Origin: Isoetes taiwanensis
Taxonomy: Eukaryota > Streptophyta > Lycopodiopsida > Isoetales > Isoetaceae
Direction of reading: 5' to 3'
NCBI GenBank assembly: GCA_021234155.1
Contig: JAJEKV010000103.1
Coordinates: 2,730,001-2,794,000 of the forward strand
DNA: 64,000 nucleotides
The notes beneath the pieces were generated by a model that saw only the letters and a program-made list of their open reading frames with translations, ran no database searches and was not told where the DNA came from. Shown one piece after another: positions 26,277 to 37,673 of this stretch (positions are counted from its first letter, which is position 1; each line of letters starts with the position of its first letter). The position numbers were made by a program, and so were the translations under genes.

Positions 26277-27090
26277 CTCCTTGATGATGTGGCACACCAA
26301 TGGTGACATGTCATGCCAAGTAAGCAAGACCAGGTTTTGACCAGGCCAAAAATAAAAACGGTGCCACTTTGGTTTTCCATCAGGTGATGTGACAAATTTT
26401 TGGTGACATGGGGGTGATATAAACATGACGATGACTAGGTATTGCAAGACAAAGGAAGTATTTTTGATATAGGAAATTTGGCAGCTACATCAACGAGCCA
26501 TAATTGACAATTACCAGTTTGAAATAGAGACATTGAATATATCTATATATGAACAAAAGTTGGTTGAAGAACTACATTTGAATATGGTGAATGACATGGC
26601 AAAATGGCATGATGATATCGCGAAGGGTATTTCTTGCAATCTCCATGAAATGCGTGGAGAAAATTGAAATTTGCAAAAGTTGACATGCACAAGATGATGT
26701 GGCATGCCATTGGTGACATATCATGCCAAGTAAGCAAGGCCAACAGTTGACCAGGCCAAAAATAAAAAAATGTGCAACTTTTGTTTTCATGGGGTGAGGT
26801 GGCAAATTTTTGGTGACATGGCAAGATATGGGTGATGTGGACATGACGATGACCCTATGCAAACTCTTGGGCGTGTTTGTGTCTGTAATGCTGGTAACCC
26901 GGCACCAACAAACAGCATGGAAAAGATGATGTGGCACTCCAATTGGTGACATCGCATGCCAAATAAGAAAGGTCAAGTTTTGACTAGGCCAAAACTGAAA
27001 AGATGTCCATCTTTGGTCTTTTCATTGGGTGATGTTGGTAAATTTTGGGTGACACGGCTAGATGATGGTGACATGGATATGATGACTAGG
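26277..27090. repeat. Three diverged repeats of about 240-420 bp spacing
   Basis: A block with gatgatgtggca, tggtgacat, gccaagtaagcaag, ttgaccaggccaaaaa and ggtgacatgg occurs near 26285, 26695 and 26930, with the last copy forming the outer end of the left arm of the palindrome. The reverse-complement copy is at 29470-29612. Confidence 0.75.
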
Positions 27091-29612
27091 ACTTTATGCA
27101 AGAAATGTGATAACCTTTGAAATTTTTGGTAGAGGAGTTTGGCAAGGGATAGAATAGAGGGATCTTGAAGAACTTAAAGCACTGATACCCTTCCCCAAAT
27201 CGAACCAGGCCAGGACTTTGCGCGGCTTCCTCACTAGAGGGGAGAGGCCAGACCCCAGAAAATGGACCTCAGAAAGGTTGTCGAAGCAACCTTTCCTGTC
27301 AGCGTTCCTCTGGGAGGGCAAATGCCAATGCCCCCCCCCCTCCCGGGAGCTCAATTTTCCTATCTGACCATTGAATCCGCCATTCAAGTAACCTGCTTCG
27401 AGTAGACTCAAAAAAATCCAAGATCCGTCCGGGATAACTTATCAAAACACGAAGCATCCTGCAGGTTGACCGCGTAGAAAACCAAGTGTTTTGTCGTTCG
27501 GGCAGTACAAAGGCTCTGGAATGGAGATTCGACTTTGCCATGTCGTCCAGAATGGTGAAATTACCTCAGGAACCAAGTTACATGGTCATTTTTGGCAACG
27601 AAAGAAACATGGACCCTCTATATAGCGGTATTCCGCAGCCACCTCCTCGGCCAATTGACTACGAACATGTTGGACATGAGCTACTTTGGCGCTTCTTGGA
27701 GAAGGGGTGGTCTTCTGCCCACGAAACTTGGTCCCCAGGGTAATGTCCATGTTTTGAGTCCATTGGCAGAGTCAGTTCACAGTTCTGGAGTGGGAGAATT
27801 GCCCGTCCGTGGCCAGGGGCCTTCGGGAGAGGACCTCTGGGGCGAACTGCTTCCGGAAGGTTTTAAGGGTCCCTCTTCTAGCATCAACACCCTCCCTCTA
27901 CGTGATGACATTGTGAAAGATCCTGGTCCAATATGACTAGGATAAGGCCTCTGAAATATAAACCTTGTGTGCTGCTAGGTTATTGAAGGGTTTACGTTAT
28001 AGAGGTCGAGTTTTAGTCGGTTGCAATTGGGACATGGTCGAGAAGCTGCAGCTGAAAATGCGAAGCAATAGGAACTGACGGAATGGGGTTTGGATTTATC
28101 CTCCTCTCAGTGTGGCAATTAGAAATCAAGAGTACCTTTTGCAGTAGCAAAATTGTTTGGATCATTCGGGAGGTCAATAGATCCAAACTCTGCTATTTCA
28201 GTTGCCATGGCTCTGCATGCATGTCTAGAAAAGGTGCACCTAGTTATCCAAGAAAACGACCACGTTTTGGTCTACGAAACTTAAATCCTACAATAACCTA
28301 GCAACACACAGGGTTTATGTTTCGGAGGCCAAAACGTGGTCCTTTTCTTGGATAACTAGGTGCATCTTTTTTGAACATACATGCGGAGCCATTGCAACTG
28401 AAATAACAGAGTTTGGATCTATTGACCATCCCGAATGATTCCAAACAATTTTGCTACTGCAAAAGGTGCTCTTGACTTCTAATTGCCACACTGGGAGGAA
28501 GATAAATCCAAATCCCATTCCCTCAGTTCCTATTGCTTCACATTTTCAACTGCAGCTTACCATGTCCCAAGTGCAACCGACTAAAACTCGACCTCCATAA
28601 TGCAAACCTTTCAATAACCTAGCAACACACAGGGTTTACATTTTGGAGGCCGTATCTTGCACAATGTCATCACGTAGAGGGAGGGTGTTGATGCCAGAAG
28701 ACGGACCCTTAAAACCTTCCGGAATCCTCTCCCAAAGGCCCCTAGCCACGGACGGGCAACTCTTCCACTCCAAAACTGTAAACTGACTCTGCCAATGGAC
28801 TCAAAATGTTGACTTTACCCTGGGGACCAAGTTTCGTGGGCAGAAGATCACCCCTTCTCCAAGAAGCACCAAAGTAGCTCATGTCCAACACGTTCGTAGT
28901 CAATTGGCCTATTAGGTGGCTGTGGAATACCGCTATGTAGAGGGTTTGTGTTTGTTTCGTTGCCAAAAATGACCATGTAATTTGGTCCCTGGGGTAATTT
29001 TGCCATTCCGGATGACGTGGCGAAGTTGAATCTCCATTCCAGAGCCTTTGTACTGCCCGAACGACAAAACACTTGGTTTTCTACGCAGTCAACCCGTAGG
29101 ACGCTTCGTGGTTTGATAAGTTCTCCCGGACGGATCTTGATTTTTTTTTTGCTAGAAGCGTGTTACTTGAAATGATTCAACGGTCCGGATAGGAAAATTG
29201 AGCTCCCGGAGGGGGGAGGGAGGGAGGGAATTGGCATTTGCCCTCCCAGAGGAGCTCTGATAGGAAAGGCTGCCTCGACAACCTTTTTGCAGCCCATCTC
29301 CTGGGGTCTAGCCTCTCCCCTCTGGTGAGAAAGCTGCGCAAAGTCCTGGCCTGGTTCGATTTGGGGAAGGGTGTCAGCGCTTTAAGTTCTTCAAGATCCC
29401 TCTATTCTATCCCTTGCCAAACTCCTCTACCAGAAATTTCAAAGGTTATCATATTTCTTGCATAAAGTCCTAGTCATCATATCCATGTCACCATCATCTA
29501 GCCATGTCACCTAAAATTTACCAACATCACCCAATGAAAAAGATCAAAGATGGACAGCTTTTCATTTTTGGCCTGCTTACTTGGCATGCCATGTCACCAC
29601 TTGGAGTGCCTA
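26930..29612. repeat. Near-perfect 2.7-kb inverted repeat
   Basis: Left arm about 26930-28288 and right arm about 28311-29612 are reverse complements with scattered mismatches and small indels. The loop is only 22 nt (28289-28310). For example, ctacgaaacttaaatcc at the loop edge pairs with gggtttatgtttcgg, and gcaagaaatgtgataacc (27099) pairs with ggttatcatatttcttgc (29444). Open frames in both arms mirror each other. A transcript across it would fold into a hairpin of over 1 kb. Confidence 0.9.
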
Positions 29613-31195
29613 GGTGGCATGCTTGAGCCTAGGTGGCATGCCTGAGCCACCTTGGCATGTTGGAGCCTAGATGACATGTTGGAGCTCGCGTGGCATGTTT
29701 GAGCCACCTTGGCATGTTTCAGTCTAGGTGGCATGTTGGAGACCGCGTGGCATGTTTGAGCCACCTTGGCATGTTTGAACGACCTTGGCATGTTTCAGCC
29801 TAGGTGGCATGTTGGAGCCTAGGTCACACATTTGAGCCACCTTGGCATGTTGGAGCCTAGGTGGCATGTTCTGAGCCACCTTGGCCTGTTGGAGCCTAGG
29901 TGGCATGGTTGAGCCAACTTGGCATGTTTGAGCCAAATTGGCATGTTGGAGCCTAGGTGGCATGTTGGAGCCAGCGTGGCATGTTGGAGCCACCTTGGCG
30001 TGTTGGAGCCCAAGTGGCATGTTTGAGCCACCTTGGCATGCTTGAGCCTAGGTGGCATGTTGGAGCCAACCTTGGCATGTTGGAGCCAAGGTGGCATGTC
30101 GGAGCCTTTGTGGCATGTTTGAGCCACCTTGGCATGTTGGAGCCGAGGTGGCATGTTGGAGCCTCGGTGGTATGTTGGAGCCTAGGTGGCATGTTTGTGC
30201 CACTTTGGCATGCTGGAGCCTAGGTGGCATGTTGGAAACCACGAGGCAAGTTTGAGCCACCTTGGCATGTTTGAGCCACCTTGGCATATTGGAGCCACCT
30301 TGACATATTGGAGCCTAGGTGGCATGTTTGAGCCACCTTGGCATGTTGGAGCCTAGGTGGCATTGGAGCCCACGTGGCATGTTTGAGCCACCTTGGCATG
30401 TTTAAACCTAGGTGGCATGTTGGAGCCTAGATGGCATGTTTGAGCCACCTTGGCATGTTGGAGCCTAGGTGGCATGTTTGAGCCACCTTGGTATGTTGGA
30501 GCCTAGGTGGCATGTTGGAGCCTGCATGGCATGTTTGAGCCACCTTGGCATGTTTGAGTCTAGGTGGCATGTTGGAGCCTAGGTTGGCATGTTGGAGCCC
30601 GCGTGGCATGCTTGAGCCACTTTGGCATATTTGAACCACCTTGGCATGTTTAAGCCTAGGTGGCATGCTGGAGCCTATATGGCACATTTGAGCCACCTTG
30701 GCATGTTTGGACCATACCTTGGCATGTTTGAGCCTAGGTGCATGTTGGAGCCTAGGTGGCACATTTGCGCCACCTTGGCATGTTGGAGCCTAGGTGGCAC
30801 ATTTGAGCCACCTTGGCATGTTGGAGCCTAGGTGGCATGTTGTGAGCCACCTTGGCTTGTTGGAGCCTAGGTGGCATGTTGGAGCCAGTGTGGCATGTTT
30901 GAGATACCTTGGCATGTTTGAGCCTAGGTGGCATGTTGGAGCCTAGGTGACATGTTTGAGCCACCTTGGCATGTTGGAGCCTAGGTGGCATGTTGGAGCC
31001 CACATGGCATGTTAGAGCCCACGTGGCATGTTTGAGCCACCTTGGCATGTTGGAGTCTAGGTTGCATGTTGGAGCCCACGTGGCATGTTTGAGCCACCGT
31101 GGCATGTTGGGGCCCACGTGGCATATTTGAGCCACCTTGGCATGTTGGAACTTGGAGCCCACATGCCATGTTAGATTGAGTGTGGCATATTTGAG
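29613..31195. repeat. 19-bp minisatellite with built-in hairpins
   Basis: About eighty imperfect 19-bp units alternate between two types: gagcctaggtggcatgttg and gagccaccttggcatgttt. In an A-B pair the AGGTGGC of the first is the reverse complement of GCCACCT in the second, giving a hairpin with a 7-10-bp stem and an 8-nt loop. Because 19 is not a multiple of 3, three units give a 19-residue periodic peptide in every frame. These open frames are repeat artefacts. Confidence 0.95.
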
Positions 31196-31429
31196 TCCTT
31201 CAAGAAATGCCTATATGATGCCAAACCAGTGTCTATCTTTGGTTCTTCGTATCATTGTGTCTTCTACAAGTTGTCAAGTGATGGATGTCTTCAAGTTTCA
31301 CGCTCTACAAGCTCACACACACACATGTATGAAGTCAAATCCTAGTGAGTGTGTCAAGCATGCATACATCACTTCTATCCCGCCATTTTGTGGCAGTAAT
31401 GGCATGTGGACAACTTGATCATACATGCA

Positions 31430-31680
31430 TTCTTAAAAAACCATAAAAAACCACACCTCAAAAAAACACTACCTTAAAAAACAACACCTTAAAAAAAACA
31501 TCCCTTCAAAAAACTATACCGCCCGAGAAAACAACACATCCTTAAAAAAGAAACTACACCTTCTTAAAAAACCACGCATTCTTAAAAAAAAAAGCTACGG
31601 CTCCCTAAGAAAAACTACAGCACATCCATGAAAAACCACACCTCCATATAACTACGTGTAGGTTTTTTTCAAATCTTCAA
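31430..31680. repeat. Right subterminal repeats of the CACTA-like element
   Basis: At least eight imperfect copies of a motif like ccttaaaaaaccacacc. Their reverse complement (ggtgtggtttttt) matches the left subterminal motifs, so the two ends are inverted relative to each other, as expected for a TIR element. Confidence 0.65.
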
Positions 31681-33604
31681 AAAAACAATCCGTGCTTTGT
31701 TTTTACTATTGTTTTCAGCCGTGGACCAAATGTTAGGGTTGTAGTGAATGGGCTCACCATGATCATGCGGTAGTTCGCCGAATCATCCCTATTACATGTC
31801 TTATGAATTGGGGTGATCTTGCTAACCATCCACTCCCCCGGGAGGCCCTCCCTTATGGCCTGGTTAATGATCGCTGTCAGAGGCCCTAGCAAAGCTGGCC
31901 CACCCCATTTCAATAACTCGGCTTGAAGTCCCTGCAAGTCCTTTGCTTTGCCATTAGCCAGGTGTCTAAGGCCCTGTTGGATGTCTTCCTCCGTGAGCTG
32001 CGGCATTTCTCCTACGATCACGGAACCCGGCCAGTTTTGCTCTCGGGGGATCATACAACTCCTCCAAGCGATGCATCCACGGGTCTATGGTAATATTCTT
32101 GGGTGGTTGATGCCTCTTGTACAACACCCTACGCCGGAAGGCTTTATTTCGATCATCAACAAATCAAACATGCGGCTGGCGATGGTGCGCAATATGCGCA
32201 TGCTTTTGGATTTCAAGAATGCTCTATAGTCTGAATGGCCTGTTGCGCGGCTGTGGATCGAGGGTAGCGATTGGGTCTTTAGAGCCTTGCACTTTCGGCG
32301 TCAAACCCGGGGATTACGAGGGGCTAGCGGTGTCCATTCATGGCGATCCCTCCGCGCAAAGCATGCACTAGGCTTTGTGGTAAAGGCGTTTACAAGCCAC
32401 TCCCACCTATCATGTAGCGTGCAAAGGGCATCAATCCCCTGCAGTTCACGTTCCAACAGACTCATATTCGCTTTGCTTTTGGTAGTCGTGGGTGTATCTC
32501 TCAACCCACGATGGTTTCTACTACTGTGATTAAAGCTCTTGAGTGCTCCCAATCAAAGTGACATAAAGTGGATAGTGGTCCAACAAAGCCTCCTCATCTC
32601 GTTAGGGTGTGCCAATTGAGAGCTCGTGATCATGTCAAGTCCTACCACTTTGGAGCAAGGGAGATAGTCTACCATGCTAGCTCCACCATCATGTCTATCG
32701 CTCTTCCAAGTAAAACCCCCGATTGCAGCCATCTGATCATACCATTGCACACTACCATGTCAAAGACCTGACAGAGTTGAACCAACTCCCTTCCAAAGGC
32801 GTTGGTGACTGTATCTTGAGACTGTCTGGCATGTTGGGGTGTAGCTGTTTCAAGCGAGTGGGTCGAATCGGCCTCTCCACGGGAAGGTAGGCTGCCAATT
32901 TGTCTTGATCGCGGGCATTGAAATCTCCTAACAAGAGCACATGCCCTTGCCGGGCGATAAAAGAAGCAAGATGCTACCATTGCGGCAACGACACAAAGGG
33001 CGTTATTCCTTTCAATATTTTGCATGATCCTGTGTTTACTAGGTCTAGGCTTGCATTTATAGGAGCTTCAGGTAGATCTAGGTTGGCTGAGTTGTCATTA
33101 GAGCAAAGAAAGTCCCAGTTTTATCTTTTCGGACTGAGCCGGACCTATTAAATGACTATGATTATGAAATATCTCATAGTAGAAATTTTGTCAAAAAGAG
33201 ACTGTTTCTATTTGCGTTCAAGGTTTGCTATTAGAGCTGCTGGTGAGATTTGGAGTGTAATGGATGTTGATTTAACCATTGAGTCTGATAACACGAGTGA
33301 GTTTTTGTTGTATGATGAAAGAACGAGCAAGAATTGGGGTACAACAGTTACCAGATTCGATGCTTCTCACTTCAAACCTCCTATATAGAGTTATGAGGAG
33401 AATTTTCTAGTGACATATAAACAATATGTGCACCATTTACCTGCCAAGAAGTCTCCAGCGCCTCGACCTTTATTTCTTCAGCCAATTGACAGGCCTAGAG
33501 ATGTAAGTATTTCGCTTTCCTACTTATTTTTGTTTTCTTGTTTATTTCTGACATGCATTTATTTTCATGGTATGGGAAGACCAGGGTTGGTCAGAATGCA
33601 TTAG

Positions 33605-34010
33605 CATCCTGGTTATTAATTTCTTTCAATTTATTTCAATTAGTCTATTCTGATGTTTGCATTATTGTGTTGTGCAGGTATGACAAGTCTACAGATATTC
33701 AAGTGAATGCAGCTATGAATATTAATGCTCGTCTGTATAATGAAGATGGGACATTGAGGATGTACGAGGATGTTCTTAAGGAAGAAATGAAGAAACAGGA
33801 GTCGAAATGTCTTGGTTCATCGTCCTGTAAATGTCTTGGTTCATGTCTTGCTTCAAGAAATTCGTAAGAAGTTGTATAATTGCTTTCAGATCTCCAATTG
33901 GCCTGATCGTATTCAAATTCCAATATGGAGTGATCATCTAAAAGTGATTGATGCTTCAGGGACATTTCTTACTTCTGGAAGTACTTTGTAATATTTTGAG
34001 TGTATAATAT
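33605..34010 (+). other. Coding-like segment after the DUF3504 fragment, unrecognised
   Basis: After a pyrimidine-rich AG acceptor at about 33677 a frame reads AAMNINARLYNEDGTLRMYEDV and, after another shift, a tail near 33870-33990 ending before an A-rich stretch at 34029. It could be the last exon of the DUF3504-like gene or an unrelated exon. The expected recombinase His-x-x-Arg/Tyr sequence is not seen. Confidence 0.3.
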
Positions 34011-36500
34011 GAAGTAAAACACGTTCTTAAAAAAAAAAACATGGGGTGGCTCTGAGTTTCCATGTTCTTGCGCCATAGGTGGGGCTTCCAACTCCCACCA
34101 ATTTTATCATGTCCAATTATCCTGTCCAATTTACTTGAATAAATGAGTCAACTATTCTGCCCAATTTTTCTTACGCTTGCCTGCGTAGTTCATAGATATG
34201 AGATGCGCATACAAAATATAACGCGTGGAAGGATTAAGGATCAAGAATCAAGAAATGAATCGCCTTCTGCCTGGACTAGTAAAATGGAGACTGTACGAAA
34301 ATTGAGCTGCGGGAAATTGTAACTGTAGGGAATCGGAATTGTTGAAGGCGGAGTTGAAGCTAGGCAAATTGGTTGGCTGGGTGTTGCTGAGAAAATCGAA
34401 GACAAAGCACCGGAGCTGAAGCTAAAGAGGAAACTCTACTGCAGAAAGAGCATGGATCGAGCTGGACCCAAAGGACCCAACTGCAAAAGAACTGGGGACC
34501 GATCTGGTTCTTGGAACTATATTGAGAACTAAGGACATTGTTGTAAGGTTGAAGATGATTGTTGTTGTTAGACAGGACAAAGGAAAGAGATGGGAGCTAG
34601 AGATCCGTTGTTGCTATGGCTATCAGCTGGCTAAACCAGTTTCCTCTGTGTCATGCTTTTTGCCCTATTTCCCTTTATGCTATGCTCTGATGCAAGTCCA
34701 TCAAAGCAACAAATCTAGGTTGGCACCTTGAGCTGCCAGCTTGTTGCATCGGCCATGGCTTCCTGCTTGGCTCCGAATGCCCATTCGTTTAGATCTTTTT
34801 AAGCTTTTGATAATGGTCCACGCCTTTTTTTGTAATATATTTTTTTTCTAATAGAAGCTGCTATGATTTACTTTATCCGCTGCAAAATTGTCTGGAACCA
34901 TAGCAACCCTACCTTTACCATTTTCTTTATCTTCCATTTGCCTCGAGCTTCCAATTGTTGTCAAACCTTGATGGTGAGGTCTAGAGCATATTTATGGTCC
35001 TTTTACTATTGTTGCTCGGCAAATCGCTTTTTGGAGGTGCTCTAATGTCCAACTATGATTAGTTTTATACTCTTCTGTGAGTTATTGCTATCATAGTATG
35101 CTCTTAGGTCTAGGGCCTCAATGTTTATCAAACTTTTGGAATCAAGCCCATGACATACACCTATATACATACTCTTTCTTCCTTTAACCATGCTTTTCAT
35201 TTCCTAGATATGAAGGTAGAACCATTTGCACCTTATGTTACTGTCTCTTTATGTGAAGTTTTATCTCAGCTTGCTCTCCCATATTCACAAAGTCAGGAAT
35301 CTTATTATCTCTTTTTATGCATTGTCTATTGTCCTCTCATCCAGTTGGAGGCCTTTGTGTCTGCATTTTCTTTCGCTTTTAAGACTGCACAGTTTGTCTC
35401 CATGGACGATAAAAACTATATTCTATTCTATTCTATTAAATGACTATGTAACTATACTCTAATGCAAATAAGAGTCTAATTTATATACTTATGAAAGATG
35501 CAAGACCTAACAAAACAAGTTGGTTGCGAGAAGCTGCAGTGCTGGGAAACTTGATTGTTTCTAAAATGCAGAACAACACATTGTAATGATTGTATTGAAT
35601 CAACATGTATATGTACGTTAGATTGTATGCATGCAGAGAACATTGATGACACCATGTATTGCATGACATACATGCGTGCATTGGGAGCCAACGTGGCATC
35701 TCCAAGAACCCCCAGCAACGCGTCCCCTCCCCCAAGCAATGGTCTCTCAATGAAAGAAACCAAAACATTTGATTCAAATACTCAGAAGGTAACTAAGGAT
35801 GCACATGCACTTGCATTTCTTCTCTTGCAGCCTGAAGTAACGATTTCAAATAAGTTATAGCCATATCTATGTCTATGTTATTCCCGGATTTAAGCGAAAC
35901 CTAAGCGAGTATGTTGTGAAGGTTATTGCTGTTGCATTTTTTTTAAAGTTTAGGTCAGAAAAAAAATTGTCTGTTTGTTGTAGATGCGACTTAACCCGCG
36001 CCCGGAAACTCTAAGGTTTGGGTTGAGGCCAGGGCGCGGCATGAGTCGCCTAGTGCCATATTTCTGCTTATTCTGTCTGTCCTTTTTCAGTTCGATGCAC
36101 CTTTAACTATAGCTACAGATTCATGCCTACAGTTCTGACTACAGTTTCAGTAAGCTTTAACCTTCTACAGATTTGGCTTGCTTCCTATTTCTAACTTTGT
36201 CCCACTTTTTATATATCTCAAGTTATTGATATTAACCTATTATAGTTTTAAGCTATTCTATAATAGCTTATACTATTCTTGGTTTCGGGCTTGCTATGCT
36301 ATGAACATGCCTTTGCTATGTTATTGCTAGAGATTAATCCATTAATACTAGTAGTTCAACTTAGCACTGGTAAACTTTTTTTTTTTTTTTTTCTGAGTAT
36401 GTTCTACTAAGACAAATTAAGTCTAATGTATTAATATAGATCGGCTACGAATCTATCAATATTAATACTAATTGAGCACAGCCGATGATTATAATGGCTT
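34011..36500. other. Intergenic, no gene supported
   Basis: Mostly AT-rich. A LINE-type tail lies at 35398-35441. The open frame at about 35640-35860 has proline/serine-rich codons but no family match and no clear start. A T run occurs at 36378-36392. Confidence 0.4.
35398..35441 (+). repeat. LINE-type 3' tail
   Basis: The sequence gtctccatggacgataaaaa followed by (CTATT)n matches the 3' ends of the LINE copies at 966 and 40100 and the short insertion at 18299. The body upstream is not recognisable as LINE, so this may be the end of a diverged or SINE-like partner sharing the tail. Confidence 0.6.
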
Positions 36501-36501
36501 A

Positions 36502-36817
36502 CGCCTTTTTTCCACGGTAGTCTTATTTCTAAAAGTCACATATTTTATCAAATGATATCTGGCCACCTATTGTCCTAAAAGAAAATCACTTTTTCACTAT
36601 GAAAATAAGACATGTCTTATTTAGGTTCGGAATAGGTTTGGATTGTAAATGGAGTCTTATTTTATTCCGGGAGATCCTCCCCCTCCCCCCCTCCCCCCTC
36701 CCCCTCCCCCAAAATAAAATAAGACACCTAGTCTTATTTGAATTTATAACTAAAAATAAGACGTTTTCATGGTTTTCCACTAGTATTTTAGTGGTGTCAT
36801 ATTTTATGACTAGATTC
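36502..36817 (-). mobile_element. Truncated copy of the Harbinger-type MITE
   Basis: Reverse-orientation relative of the element at 50000-50418: one end, TTA then cgccttttttccacggtagtc, corresponds to the terminal repeat, and shared blocks include aagacatgtcttattt, aggttcggaatagg and ccactagtattttagtgg. The other terminus is missing, and a C-rich stretch (36670-36710) has expanded in the middle. Confidence 0.75.
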
Positions 36818-36819
36818 GA

Positions 36820-37660
36820 AGTACACCTATCAAGGCGGCATTTAGATCGTCTGTCCCGTGAAACTGTCTTGTCTTGTTCTTTGGATTCCTCTGCAGCCAC
36901 GTGTGTTACTTTCTGCTTATCCCGCCGTACTTCCCTCCTTTTTCGCGATTCTGAGTCCTCTTCTTGTTGCGATTCTTCTTGTTCTTGCAATTCTGACTGC
37001 TGCTCTTCTGACGATGACTCAGCTAATCCACTAGTACAACAGTCTCGTCTTCCAACGAACTCCGTTTCTCGAATGAATCTTTGTTCTCGAATCTCGGACG
37101 CTTCTCAGGGTAAATCTGCTTGCCTATGCTTACATGGCGAACACCTTTATCAAACTGCTCTGGAGTTGGACGAAAATTCTTATCTTATCTTTTTGAAGAA
37201 AAAGTAACTCAAAATGGGTTTAAGGAGCAGACTAAGGCAAAACTATTGTGGCCAAATTAGGGTTTTATGGGGATATTTATGGTTATTTATTCCAACCATC
37301 TTTATTTATAATGACCCTAAAAAATATTAGAATACTAAAATTCTCCAATGGTCCCTGTATTATTTATTATGGATTTGCACCACTTCCACCAGGGAATCTA
37401 TTTTGGCCAATTCTTTGACCTATTTCTAGTGGAATATTGGCTTCATGCACAATTTTTCACCAAAGTCACTAAAATTTATGGATTCTATTACTATTATTTT
37501 CTAATTTAACTTAATTTTAAGGACGACCTTACCCGTGGAAAAATTTTCCCACTTTTTGAGGTTCAATATTGGGATTTTCACCCCAACTTTTTTACTAGAC
37601 CAGTTAGTTTTCTATCATAAGGTGATGGCCAGTGCTGGATCTTGGCCAGCCAAGGCCATA
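36820..37660. other. No gene supported; open frame and LTR-element internal remnant
   Basis: A serine/cysteine-rich open frame runs plus from the MITE to 37207, with no recognised domain and no independent start outside the MITE. From about 37250 to 37660 the minus strand may be the internal region following the primer site of the LTR element at 37674, truncated and non-coding. Confidence 0.35.
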
Positions 37661-37672
37661 GCTCTGATACCA
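37661..37672 (-). other. Primer-binding site, initiator-Met tRNA type
   Basis: On the minus strand reads TGGTATCAGAGC, the standard plant LTR-retrotransposon primer site complementary to tRNA-Met 3' ends. It lies one base from the LTR end, so the element's sense strand is minus. Confidence 0.9.
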
Positions 37673-37673
37673 T

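Larger units (their letters stand above)
24327..31746. mobile_element. CACTA-like DNA transposon, non-autonomous, 7.4 kb
   Basis: Left end CACACTAACCCCAAATTT; right end, read on the minus strand, CACTACAACCCTAACATTT. The flanking AAT at 24324-24326 and 31747-31749 is a 3-bp target duplication, the size typical of the CACTA/EnSpm superfamily. Subterminal regions at both ends hold many copies of a tgtggtttttt-like motif in opposite orientation (24340-24830 and 31430-31680). Removing the element with one ATT rejoins the minus-strand LINE reverse-transcriptase frame across the site. No transposase is recognisable inside. The cargo is a SINE-like insertion, diverged repeats, a large palindrome and a minisatellite. 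Confidence 0.75.
20932..33010 (-). mobile_element. LINE copy A, 5'-truncated, itself interrupted twice
   Basis: Non-LTR retrotransposon on the minus strand in three pieces. 33010-31747: end of the apurinic-type endonuclease with LLGDFNARD (about 32.9 kb) and the start of the reverse transcriptase with LANGKAKDLQGLQAELLKWGG (about 31.9 kb). 24326-23482: RT core with QAGFRPAHSTIDH, GVKQGCPLSP and the catalytic LLYADDV. 21921-20932: C-terminal domain with VPYQILL and a 3' end of CCGCGGACGTTAAAATATA followed by a (CTTC)n tail. Removing the CACTA-like element with one ATT joins the RT frame exactly. The endonuclease is partial, so the copy is 5' truncated near 33010. Stops and shifts show it is dead. 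It lies in the DUF3504-like gene. Confidence 0.8.
19153..33604 (+). pseudogene. Crypton/DUF3504-like tyrosine-recombinase gene, split by nested transposons
   Basis: Pieces in order match the DUF3504 (ZMYM/QRICH1/Crypton-type) fold. An acidic N-terminus from the ATG at 19153 runs to a basic segment RARKKFDKWRAW. After a one-base shift near 19548 comes DNLLVRFMIQMKKRNGLLYPPS (ending 19657), the signature of the N-terminal recombinase-like domain. The next exon (20869-20930) reads YKAFGRIIRKEG. After a 12-kb LINE insertion the frame resumes near 33013 with FNILHDPVFTRSRL, FAIRAAGE (Arg in the position of the first catalytic Arg), EFLLYDERTSKNW, PRPLFLQPID, and KTRVGQNALASW near 33570-33600. The C-terminal His-x-x-Arg and Tyr motifs are not visible. 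The product is surely broken. The family call is from memory of family motifs, not a search. Confidence 0.6.

Noticed and set aside
29594-31169. Long overlapping open frames with a periodic MPPRLQHAKVAQTCH-like peptide
   Set aside because: They are produced in several frames by a 19-bp minisatellite and have no start context or domain.
29613-31195. CRISPR-like array
   Set aside because: Units are contiguous 19-mers without unique spacers, in a eukaryotic genome.
36599-37207. 202-codon plus-strand gene
   Set aside because: Its first third is MITE sequence including a C-rich expansion; no domain and no transcript-like features were seen.
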